The notes under the pieces: generated by a model
Told to the model about the DNA's origin: nothing
What the model saw: only the letters and a program-made list of their open reading frames with translations
Database searches by the model: none
Made by a program: the position numbers and the translations under genes
Shown here: in pieces, positions 52,348-60,591 of the stretch
Layout: each line of letters begins with the position of its first letter
Position numbering within the stretch: position 1 is the first letter of the stretch
From: JADJGC01 sp964617645
GTDB taxonomy: Bacteria > Zixibacteria > MSB-5A5 > CAIYYT01
Direction of reading: 5' to 3'
DNA: 64,000 bases
Assembly (NCBI GenBank): GCA_964617645.1
Contig: CAZTYE010000004.1
Location: forward strand, 1-64,000

Positions 52348-53066
52348 GTTCTACGCAGTCCGCACTTAAGATAGATTTCGGCGCAAGCGTCGCTGAATTG
52401 AGGCCCAACTTTGTAGAAAGCTTCGACAAGCTCGCGCGGCCACTTTTCCATCTGGGCGTTCGACAACGGTTTCAGATAGATTCCGGTGACGAACTCTACG
52501 GAGAGACCGGCAGCGCGAACATGCTCTTCGAGGAGCGCACGAGTGTACACCCGTTTGTGGCCGTACTTGTGATCACGTTCTGAGAGCGCAGTTACCGACG
52601 GGATCATCCCCATGGCGACACCGATGCGGCGGTGCAAACTGTCGGCGTTGGGCACGACGATGTGAATCGCGCTCGGCCGATCAACAAATAGCCAACTGGA
52701 CATCTTGCGCAATAGCGCAACCGGGTCATCGATGTGTTCGAGGGCGCGCGCCAAGAGTATGTCGCTGTACTTCTTGATAGTCTGATAGTCTTCAAACAAG
52801 GCAAGCTCGAAATTGACGCGATCGCCCAACTCCGGTTTGAGTTGATCGATGTACTTTTGAGAACCGTCGACGACGTCGAGCCGCGCCACCTTGTTCAGTA
52901 GAAGTCGAGTCATGACGCCGGACGCGCAACCCATCTCGAGAATCGCGCTGCCACTAAGATGGTCTTTGAGAACATCGAAATTGAATTCAATCAGGTAACG
53001 ATCAAAGTCGACTTCGGAATTGTACGTTGCGGAGATTTGATCCAGTTTCTGAAATTTGTCGGTCAT
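52344..53066 (-). CDS. Class I SAM-dependent methyltransferase
   Basis: A 240-residue methyltransferase. The SAM-binding motif I is AILEMGCASGVMTRLLL (about residues 42-58), followed by LDVVDGSQKYID, the acidic strand-2 end; a later LARALEHIDDP fits motif IV. I set the start at the ATG at 53066, which overlaps the epimerase stop (TAATG). It may methylate a sugar or glycan intermediate. The substrate is inferred from context only. Confidence 0.85.
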   Translation of the reverse strand: MTDKFQKLDQISATYNSEVDFDRYLIEFNFDVLKDHLSGSAILEMGCASGVMTRLLLNKVARLDVVDGSQKYIDQLKPELGDRVNFELALFEDYQTIKKYSDILLARALEHIDDPVALLRKMSSWLFVDRPSAIHIVVPNADSLHRRIGVAMGMIPSVTALSERDHKYGHKRVYTRALLEEHVRAAGLSVEFVTGIYLKPLSNAQMEKWPRELVEAFYKVGPQFSDACAEIYLKCGLRRT

Positions 53067-54073
53067 TAATAACTCATGCGCTTCCAGCGTCCGGGGTTGT
53101 CGCTGAGCCAACGGTACTCACGATCAAGGCCATCGTCGAGTTGCACCTGCGGGCTCCAGCCCAATAATTGTTTGGCTTTGTCGTTGGCTAAAACCATCGC
53201 CGACAACTCCGATGGCAGTCGCATACGGCCTTCAACCTTCTCGGACCTTTCGCCGGGACGAACTTCTTCAAAATCGACCTTGAGCTTGCCACCACTGAAT
53301 TTGGCGACCATTTTTTCGGCAAGTTGTTTCACGGAGGTTGCGATTCCCGTCGAGATGTTGAAGACGTGCCCGTCGGCGCGGCTGTCGGTCATAGCCAGAT
53401 TGTGCAGGCGCACCAGGTCGCCCACATAGGTGAAATCGCGCTCTTGCTCACCCTGGCCGAAGACCACGGGGTTCTTCCCTTCCAGAATGCGCTTGAGGAA
53501 GATCGTTAGCACACGCCCGTACCACTCGCGTTCACCATAAATGATCGCGTAGCGGAACGAGACGACGGGAATCTTGTAAAGTTCGCCAAAGATTTGTCCG
53601 TACTTCTCTGCCGCCAGTTTTGAGGCGCCGTAGGCCCAGTTGGGATTGGTTGGGTGCTTAGTTTCGTCGGAAGGAGTGTAGAGCGGTTGGCCGTAGACGC
53701 AGGCTGATGACGCATTCATCACCTTCTCGACGCCGACGGCGACCGCGGCATTGAGCACATGCAACGTGCCGATGGTGTTGGAGCGCAGATCGTCGATGGG
53801 GTCATCGACGCAATGCGTGATCTCAAGCTGCGCCGCTTGATGGCTGACGATATGATGACCTGTCATGGCGGCCTTGAGTCTCTCAAAATCGAGAATGTCG
53901 CCTTCGACGACTTCGATGTCCTTGGCGACCGGGGCGAGATTTTCGCGCAGGCCGGAGGAAAAATTGTCGTAGACTGTTACGCGCGCGCCGGCGGCGACGA
54001 GACTCATAGTCAAATGCGACCCAATAAATCCAGCTCCGCCCGTGATGAAAATCTTCTTGCCGTTAAGATTCAT
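53066..54073 (-). CDS. NAD-dependent epimerase/dehydratase (extended SDR)
   Basis: A 335-residue nucleotide-sugar-modifying enzyme. The Rossmann motif is ITGGAGFIGSHL (residues about 9-20), and the catalytic YGASK (YxxxK) is near 149-153, with the serine/threonine upstream (NASSACVYG). It is in the UDP-glucose 4-epimerase-like family; the product could be an epimerised, dehydrated or reduced sugar. It lies between the ATP-grasp gene (7 bp gap) and the methyltransferase (1 bp overlap). Confidence 0.88.
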   Translation of the reverse strand: MNLNGKKIFITGGAGFIGSHLTMSLVAAGARVTVYDNFSSGLRENLAPVAKDIEVVEGDILDFERLKAAMTGHHIVSHQAAQLEITHCVDDPIDDLRSNTIGTLHVLNAAVAVGVEKVMNASSACVYGQPLYTPSDETKHPTNPNWAYGASKLAAEKYGQIFGELYKIPVVSFRYAIIYGEREWYGRVLTIFLKRILEGKNPVVFGQGEQERDFTYVGDLVRLHNLAMTDSRADGHVFNISTGIATSVKQLAEKMVAKFSGGKLKVDFEEVRPGERSEKVEGRMRLPSELSAMVLANDKAKQLLGWSPQVQLDDGLDREYRWLSDNPGRWKRMSY

Positions 54074-54080
54074 CGTGGCG

Positions 54081-55097
54081 CTACACCGTCGGTGAAGTGA
54101 GTTTCGGGATCGGTAACACTGAGCCGCTTTCGCGTACGTAGACCTCTTCCCAATACCGCAGCATCAGCAGATTCTTTTCGTACTTGCCGATGATCGGCTC
54201 GACTTTGTCGCCGAGCGCCATTTTGCACAAGAGGTGCGGCGAATTCATCCCGGCGGCGATGGTCAGAGTGAGCGTGCCGGCGTAGCGCGGGTTGATTTCG
54301 AAGTAACAATAGCGGCCGTCTTCGGTGACAAACAACTGGATGTTGCAGTGGCCGATGTTCTTCATTTTCTCGGCGATGTACTTGGCCTGTTCGACCATTT
54401 TCGGATCGTCCACCGTGCGGCCCTTGTACGAGATGCCGACCTTGGTTTCGACGCGCTGGCGCGGCACAATGCCGATGACGCGCGAGTTGAAATCGGAGAG
54501 AACGTCGATGGTGTATTCTTTGCCGGTGACATACTCTTGCAACACCGGATCGTCGACTTCCTTGAGGTAGCGCGCCAAATCCTCCGGGTTGTTGATCTTG
54601 TGCACGTCGAGCGAAGCGCGGCCGGTACGCGGCTTGATGAAGATTGGATATTTGATCGTCTTGGGATCGGGCAGTTCGTTCGGCATCCAGGTTTTCGGCG
54701 TGTCGATTCCGATCTCGGAGAAAAATTTGTAAGTCTTCTCCTTCTCGTTTGCCAGTGCGATGGTTTGCGGCGAGCTAATCGCCGTGATGCAACCGAGGTG
54801 CTTGAAGGCCTCGATGTTGGCGCCGACCTTGTCGAATTCGTAATCGACAATCGGGACGAGCAACTGGATTTTTTCTTTCTTGATGATGTCGCCCAGGATC
54901 GGAATGAAATTCGGATCCTTGGCGGCCGGAGTGGTATAGAAGGCATTCGAGAAATATCGTCCCGCCGACTCCGGGTTCATGTCGGTGGTGACGATGTAGG
55001 GATCAAGCTCCGACTGCTGCCTGATGCCCTTGATGAATGACTGGCATGTCACCGTGCCGGAGCCGGTGATCAAAACGCGAATTTGTCTCTTGCTCAT
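54081..55097 (-). CDS. ATP-grasp ligase
   Basis: A 338-residue ATP-grasp protein resembling the carbamoyl-phosphate synthase large-subunit half and PylC-type ligases. An N-terminal Rossmann-like domain (VLITGSGTVTCQSFIKGIRQ) precedes the ATP-grasp domain, with YPIFIKPRTGRAS, the LQEYVTGKEYTIDVL loop, and the metal-binding FEINPRYAG near residue 270. Such enzymes join a carboxylate to an amine or similar, via an acyl phosphate. In this operon it may attach an amino acid to a sugar nucleotide, a known decoration of bacterial glycans; that is inference. It overlaps the MocA gene by 4 bp. Confidence 0.83.
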   Translation of the reverse strand: MSKRQIRVLITGSGTVTCQSFIKGIRQQSELDPYIVTTDMNPESAGRYFSNAFYTTPAAKDPNFIPILGDIIKKEKIQLLVPIVDYEFDKVGANIEAFKHLGCITAISSPQTIALANEKEKTYKFFSEIGIDTPKTWMPNELPDPKTIKYPIFIKPRTGRASLDVHKINNPEDLARYLKEVDDPVLQEYVTGKEYTIDVLSDFNSRVIGIVPRQRVETKVGISYKGRTVDDPKMVEQAKYIAEKMKNIGHCNIQLFVTEDGRYCYFEINPRYAGTLTLTIAAGMNSPHLLCKMALGDKVEPIIGKYEKNLLMLRYWEEVYVRESGSVLPIPKLTSPTV

Positions 55098-56125
55098 AAT
55101 TTAACCTGTGCCCCGCTCTGTTTGAGCGACTTGTCGGCGGCTTCGAGGATGCGAACGACATGAAGGCCGTCCTCCCCCGAAGTCAGCGGCTTGCGCTTTT
55201 CGTTGATCGAGTTGACGAATTCCTGCGCTACGAGTTTGAGCGCTTCGGTGCTTTCCAATTTCGGTGCGCGCATGTCGCCGGTGCGGTACTCGACGAGCGC
55301 CTTATATACCTGCTCTCTATCTTCTTTGCCCGAAGGATCGGTGAAGACGACTTTTTTGTCGTAAATCTTAATCTTTTCTGACGGTTCCATATCGTCGTAA
55401 ACGATCATCTGCTTGGTGCCGCCGATCAGCGTGGTGCGCAGTTTCACCGGCGCCAGCCAGTTGACATGGAAATGCGCCAGTAGGTCGTCTTCGTACTGCA
55501 CTGTCAGGTAGCCGATGTTGTGGATCGGCTGACCATAATGGGCGAAGGCCACGGCGTTGACGGCGACGGCCTTCTTGCCGGAGATATAGTCGCAGATCGA
55601 GATGTCATGCGGGGCTAAATCCCAGATCACGTTGATATCGTGCTGGAACAGGCCGAGGTTCACGCGCACGGAATCGAAGTAGAGAACCTGGCCGATCTCG
55701 CCGGAGATTTTTAGTTCTTTGATTTTCCGCACGGCGCCGGTGTAGAGGAAGGTGTGGTCGACCATGAGCGTCAAGCCGGCTTTGTGCGCCGTGTTGACCA
55801 AGTCTTCCGCCTCCGCGACGGTGTGTGTCAGCGGCTTTTCGAGCATGACATGCTTGCCGGCCTTGAGCGCCGCAATGGCGAGTTTGTGGTGGGTGAAAAC
55901 CGGAGTCGCGATCACGACCGCCTGAATGTCCGGGTCGGCGATCAATTGTTCGTCGGAGGTGTAACCGCGCAGGCCGGGATACTGATTTTGGACAAACTTC
56001 ACACGCTCCGGTCGAGCATCACAGACGCCGACCACTTTGCAGGCCGATCCGAGAGATGAGAAGTTTCTGACGAGATTGGGCCCCCAGTATCCTACGCCGA
56101 TAATGCCGATGCCTAACACAATCAC
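55094..56125 (-). CDS. Gfo/Idh/MocA-family oxidoreductase
   Basis: A 343-residue NAD(P)-dependent sugar oxidoreductase. The Rossmann motif GIGIIGVGYWGPN (about residues 5-17) and the MLEKPLTHTVAEAEDLV stretch (about 96-112), with the EKP motif, mark the family. Such enzymes oxidise or reduce a nucleotide sugar (for example at C3, as in WlbA/WbpB). It heads the six-gene operon with the ATP-grasp, epimerase, methyltransferase, HAD and GT2 genes. The start at 56125 is the first in-frame ATG. Confidence 0.88.
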   Translation of the reverse strand: MIVLGIGIIGVGYWGPNLVRNFSSLGSACKVVGVCDARPERVKFVQNQYPGLRGYTSDEQLIADPDIQAVVIATPVFTHHKLAIAALKAGKHVMLEKPLTHTVAEAEDLVNTAHKAGLTLMVDHTFLYTGAVRKIKELKISGEIGQVLYFDSVRVNLGLFQHDINVIWDLAPHDISICDYISGKKAVAVNAVAFAHYGQPIHNIGYLTVQYEDDLLAHFHVNWLAPVKLRTTLIGGTKQMIVYDDMEPSEKIKIYDKKVVFTDPSGKEDREQVYKALVEYRTGDMRAPKLESTEALKLVAQEFVNSINEKRKPLTSGEDGLHVVRILEAADKSLKQSGAQVKL

Positions 56126-56240
56126 ACTCCCGTATGTTGAAACGAGCTTCTACATAAGATTAATAAGATAATTCCGAATCTGTGAGCCACCAAGTGTTTT
56201 GTGATAGGATTAAACAAAAACCTTGACAAAACGTTCGATT

Positions 56241-56265
56241 AAACGAAGCTTCAGTTACTTCGTTT
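56241..56265. repeat. Inverted repeat upstream of the propeller lipoprotein gene
   Basis: AAACGAAG (56241-56248) and CTTCGTTT (56258-56265) form a perfect 8 bp dyad with a 9-base loop, about 22 bp before the first ATG of the gene. It could be an operator or an mRNA hairpin. Confidence 0.45.
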
Positions 56266-56298
56266 TTAGGGTAGACTTATCAACTGATGAGGTTTGCT

Positions 56299-57360
56299 AT
56301 GACTACCGGACGGTATCTTCAGAGCATCTGGGCACTCTGGGGCACAGTTCTTCTCATTGCTTGCGGAGCGGAAAAGCCTGCCGCCCCTACCGCTGAGACT
56401 CAGGACTACCGACTCTATCTTTCTGAAATAAATCGATTCACGATCTTCAGCGCTAAAAGCGGCGATGTATTGGACTCATTTTACTTCAGTGCGGGTGCAA
56501 GGACTGACCAAAACCTATTATTCACAAAGGATGGGCACTATAAGTGCATTGCTCTTAGGCATGGCTTGACCGCAATCTGGATCGAGGATACACGCACTGG
56601 CGAGACTCTGGCCACCAGGTATGCCAACTCGGGCGTAGCAATGGTCTTATCTGCTGATGAATCAGAGTTGTTGGTAACCGGTTCCGGCGTAATGCTGCTG
56701 CGGATGCCGAATCTTGATCTCATCTTCGAGGACGAGTTTGGCTCAGTGGCCTGTCTGCATCCTTCCACAAATCAACTTTTCTACATGCGTGGGCATGAGG
56801 ACAGCACCCTGTATCAAGTTGACTTTACAATCCTCCCGCCGCAAGTAGTGCGGCGCTTCCTGCGAAACAATCAGCAATTGGTGATTCGCCCAATTGAATT
56901 GCATTGTAGTCTCGATGGTAAGTATCTCATGGTTAGCAATCAGTGGCATCGAAACGCACTTTTGCTATTCGATCTGCCTGATATGAGTCTAGAACGCGAA
57001 TTCGAAGGTGTCTTCTACGCAAAGATCTCAGACCACGCGACAGCAAATCAGGTCTGTCTTCTCGAAAATCGAGGATGGTCTGGCATGGAATCAGGGCAAA
57101 TTGACTTGCTTGATCTTGGTGAAATGAGAATTTCCCCGCTCATCTCAGAGTCGCATTTGCCCGAATTGACGTCGCATTGGCCGATGTTGATTGCCTATAC
57201 TCCCGATCGGAACACAGGTTTCCTCTTGCTCGACCGGAGTCAAGGTGGAGGAATTTTCAGCTTTAATCCGAAGACGATGATCTTCGAGCAGTTTGTCTAT
57301 CGTTCCTACACTGTGGGATTCCGGTACATGGCCATTGACCCACGCCCCATCAGTGATTAG
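56299..57360 (+). CDS. Lipoprotein with propeller-like repeats, unknown function
   Basis: A 353-residue protein. A hydrophobic signal ends in LLIACG, a lipobox with the acceptor cysteine, so it is probably a lipoprotein. The body has irregular WD40-like blades (TRTGETLATRYANSGVAMVL, LHCSLDGKYLMVSNQWHRNA). No enzymatic motif is seen. The in-frame ATG at 56287 is also possible. The gene is lone on the plus strand between divergent and convergent neighbours. Its base composition is somewhat richer in A+T than the flanking genes, as judged by eye, which may hint at acquisition by transfer. Confidence 0.65.
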   Translation: MTTGRYLQSIWALWGTVLLIACGAEKPAAPTAETQDYRLYLSEINRFTIFSAKSGDVLDSFYFSAGARTDQNLLFTKDGHYKCIALRHGLTAIWIEDTRTGETLATRYANSGVAMVLSADESELLVTGSGVMLLRMPNLDLIFEDEFGSVACLHPSTNQLFYMRGHEDSTLYQVDFTILPPQVVRRFLRNNQQLVIRPIELHCSLDGKYLMVSNQWHRNALLLFDLPDMSLEREFEGVFYAKISDHATANQVCLLENRGWSGMESGQIDLLDLGEMRISPLISESHLPELTSHWPMLIAYTPDRNTGFLLLDRSQGGGIFSFNPKTMIFEQFVYRSYTVGFRYMAIDPRPISD

Positions 57361-57397
57361 TGTTTCGACCTTAGCTGCGTTCTTCAATCGGTTCCCC

Positions 57398-60130
57398 CTA
57401 CCTCACCAGCGCCATCTTTTTTGTGATTGCGGCGGCATCGACGGTGAGGCGGTAGAAGTACACCCCTGAGGGCGCGTTTCGGGCATCCCAAGCGGCGTCA
57501 TAGCGACCTGCCGGAAGCGCCTGGTCCACCAGCGTCGTCACGCGCTGGCCAAGCGCGTTGAACACCGTCAGCGTCACGGTCGCGGGCTTCTGGATTGAGA
57601 AGCTAATCATCGTCTCGGGATTAAACGGATTGGGAAAATTCTGTTCGAGCGCGAATTCACGCGGAAGAATCTCGCCGCCGTCGTCGTCAGCGTCTGTCGA
57701 GGTATATTGGAAGGAATTCAGGTAGATGTCGTATCCGGCGCCGGCGTTGCGGCTATCCGCCCAGGCACAATAGTAGAAGCCGCCGATCATCGCCGCCACC
57801 GGGGTAGCCTCCTGACGATTGGCCGCTGACGAGGTGATCATCTGATTCGATCCGAGCGCGATGCCGTCGCTGCGCATGAGTTGCAGGCGGCCGCGAGTCG
57901 CGCCGGAAGTCGTCGCCGACCAAGTGATGATCATCGCGTCGCTGACGTCGCCCGCCAGCGCGATGTCTTTGTAATCTCCCGGCTGATCGGAAACGACCAC
58001 ACCGCTGAACAACGGCGCTGCTTGCGCCGTGTAACCGTAAAGCTTGACTTGCTTCTGCCCTGACTGCAGTTCAATCGCAGCGAGGTAGATGTTTCCGCTA
58101 ATGTCGTGCACGAAGAGATCGAAGTCGGTGGCTTGCGCCAACGTCGTGTCGATATTAAGCATCTGCGCGGCGCCGCTGACCGAGCCGTTACTCAGAAAGC
58201 GCTGGAAGAACACCGTCTGCTTAGAACCGGCAACCGCCATCCACGCAACAACGAAGGACAAGTCGGCGCGCTGGTCGACCTGCGGGGCGAAGTTCTGCGT
58301 TGAGGAGACTGATGAAACTTTGACATTGCCCTCGTTCGGCGCGCCGCTGCTGAGATATTTCTGCAGATAGATTTGCTTGGTCCCGTCGCGCTCGTCACAC
58401 CAAACAATCAGGCCGCGACCATCCAATGAAACATCGACAGATGGCATCGATTTCGGCGCCGCCGTCGCGTCATCATTGACAACAATGTTTGCACCCTGTG
58501 CGGCGAAACTGCCGTTGTAGCGTTGCGCATAGATTTTCTGATTGTTGCCGCGAGTATCCTCCCATGCCACCCAACCGATTCCGTTATTCGAGAAGTCGAG
58601 GGATGGGTTCCTTTGAATTGCGTGACCGTGATCGTCATTGACCCGCGTTTGAGCACCGCTCATACCGCCTACCGCGGAAACGCCTTGAAGATAGATATCG
58701 CCTTGATCGTTGCGCCGGTCGTGCCAAGCAGTTACCACGCCGGTCCCGGTCAGTTCGGCAAGCGCCGGAGTCAACTGCTGCGCGCCGGTGGCGTCGTCGT
58801 TAAGCTTGAAGTTGACTCCCGACTTCGCCAGCGCCGTAGTCAATCGCTGGGCATAGATGTCGAGATTGTAGTTCCTGTCGTCAACCCAAATTCCGGTGAA
58901 ACCGGTCGAGTTTTGCGCCACGGACGGATAGCTGCGTTCGCGCAGTAACCCGTTGTCCTCGAAATGGAAATTCCCGCCGCTCAAGGCGCCGGTCTTTGAG
59001 AGTTTCTGTCCTTGGACAGCGGCGCTTGTTGAGTACTCCACCCAAACGATCACAATGCCGGAATCGGCGGTTGCGCAGGAGGCCAGATCCCAACAGACAT
59101 CGGTATCCGCATCGTTGACGCGAAAAGTCGTCCCGATCAGCGCCGAAGAGGTCGACACCAATTGACCGTACGCACTCTGACCGCCACTTCGATTCGAGAT
59201 GAAGCTAACGCAGTAGGCATTGCCGCGCAGAAACTCAATCGTCGGCATGAACTGATAATCCGCAGCATTGGCGGCGTCGATCTGCAATTCGGGGAATAGC
59301 GGCGTGCCGACATCGGTGAACATGCGATAGTAGACATCGCTCGTGCCGGTGCGGCCGTCTTCCCACACGACGGCGAAGTCACCATCCAGATCGGACGCCA
59401 CTTGCGGCGCAATGCGATAGGAGGCCGCGACCGCAGCGTTGATCGGAAAGTTGCTTCCGGCTTTGGAAGCGTCGGCATTGAGAATTTGCGCGTAGATGTT
59501 CGCACCGCTGCGGGAATCTTCCCAAACCACCACGAAGCGGTTGCTGGCGATCATGCAGCCAGCCGGAAAACTGATTAAGTTGCCGGCGACGGCGTCGTCG
59601 ATACGAAACTCCGGCGCGGTGGCATTTAGACTGAAGTCGTAGGCGCGACCGTACAAACCGCCGTTCGTCTCATTAACCCAGAGAATCAGCGCCAGTCCTG
59701 AGCCATTCGCGATGATTCGCGGTTGGCGCAGCGACGCGGGCGGGTTGCCGTTTGATAACACGCGATTCGCCCCGACGGGTTGGCCGCTGGAATTCAGCGG
59801 CTGCGCGACGATTGTCCAGACGCCGTTGCGTTCATCCTCCCAAACGGCAGCGCCACGTCCATCGGAGAAATGAGCGACATCGGAATTGCGCTGCAGATAG
59901 GTTGCGGCTCCATTGTCGGAGTTGACTTTGATGTCAGCAAAGGCGGGGGCGGTGGATTTTGCGGTCTGAGAGAGTGCCAGTTGTTGCGCATCGTAATTCG
60001 CCAAACCGAGCCGATCAAGCGACCGGCGGTCCATCCGCGACCGGTGTAACTCCTCGGTCGTCATGGCCGAACTGCCGGCGGAAATGGTCGCTCCGCTCAG
60101 GATCAAGGCCACAAATAGACGAAGATTCAA
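57398..60130 (-). CDS. Large secreted protein with T9SS/FlgD-like C-terminal domain
   Basis: A 910-residue secreted protein. I chose a TTG start at 60130 behind AGGAGGGAAG because it opens a clean signal peptide (NLRLFVALILSGATISAG). The body is built of many similar units with the pattern VVWEDSRSGxNIYAQ.L followed by an R-[IV]-N-[DS] stretch, probably a propeller-like repeat. The C-terminal 90 residues are a T9SS type A-like/FlgD Ig domain: LEQNFPNPFNPETMISFSI, then SGVYFYRLTVD and KKMALVR. Such tails direct export and anchoring in the FCB group. Enzymatic function is not evident. Confidence 0.83.
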   Translation of the reverse strand: MNLRLFVALILSGATISAGSSAMTTEELHRSRMDRRSLDRLGLANYDAQQLALSQTAKSTAPAFADIKVNSDNGAATYLQRNSDVAHFSDGRGAAVWEDERNGVWTIVAQPLNSSGQPVGANRVLSNGNPPASLRQPRIIANGSGLALILWVNETNGGLYGRAYDFSLNATAPEFRIDDAVAGNLISFPAGCMIASNRFVVVWEDSRSGANIYAQILNADASKAGSNFPINAAVAASYRIAPQVASDLDGDFAVVWEDGRTGTSDVYYRMFTDVGTPLFPELQIDAANAADYQFMPTIEFLRGNAYCVSFISNRSGGQSAYGQLVSTSSALIGTTFRVNDADTDVCWDLASCATADSGIVIVWVEYSTSAAVQGQKLSKTGALSGGNFHFEDNGLLRERSYPSVAQNSTGFTGIWVDDRNYNLDIYAQRLTTALAKSGVNFKLNDDATGAQQLTPALAELTGTGVVTAWHDRRNDQGDIYLQGVSAVGGMSGAQTRVNDDHGHAIQRNPSLDFSNNGIGWVAWEDTRGNNQKIYAQRYNGSFAAQGANIVVNDDATAAPKSMPSVDVSLDGRGLIVWCDERDGTKQIYLQKYLSSGAPNEGNVKVSSVSSTQNFAPQVDQRADLSFVVAWMAVAGSKQTVFFQRFLSNGSVSGAAQMLNIDTTLAQATDFDLFVHDISGNIYLAAIELQSGQKQVKLYGYTAQAAPLFSGVVVSDQPGDYKDIALAGDVSDAMIITWSATTSGATRGRLQLMRSDGIALGSNQMITSSAANRQEATPVAAMIGGFYYCAWADSRNAGAGYDIYLNSFQYTSTDADDDGGEILPREFALEQNFPNPFNPETMISFSIQKPATVTLTVFNALGQRVTTLVDQALPAGRYDAAWDARNAPSGVYFYRLTVDAAAITKKMALVR

Positions 60131-60591
60131 CTTCCCTCCTACGATGCTATCGTTACCGATTGCGCAACCGGCGTGCCGCCTCAGGCGGGCGGTTCGGCAT
60201 TTGCGCAGAGCGAAGCGTATTCGCTGAATTATCACGTAGAAATCCAACAGAACGCCACAATCGATTGGTGTGTATCGTCTTGCATTCGTCGGTCTTAAGC
60301 GGCCGGTTGCTCTGATTCCACTTAAACGGGAAGTAAATAACCACCCGGCAGTTAAATAGAAGCCGGACATACCCGGCATAGGCAATTCGTTGCAGAATCT
60401 GTTACGAAGATTCAGGAAGGTGCGTGATACCGTGCGGAATATCAATAACCCTGACTTCTTTGTCAACGGCATTTTGCCGGAGTCAATGCTAATCCGACTA
60501 CCGCCAATCGATCCAAGTATCGCCACACTCCGGGCAAATCAGGATTGCCGGCTTCGTTGCGCCCTGCTATGCTATATAAGAGAGAGCGATT
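60131..60591. other. Divergent intergenic region
   Basis: This 461 bp stretch lies between the divergent T9SS-tail gene and the PBP1A gene. A weak plus-strand promoter (TTGCCG, 17 bp, TATGCT at 60545-60573) may serve PBP1A. I see no gene and no clear RNA. Confidence 0.5.
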
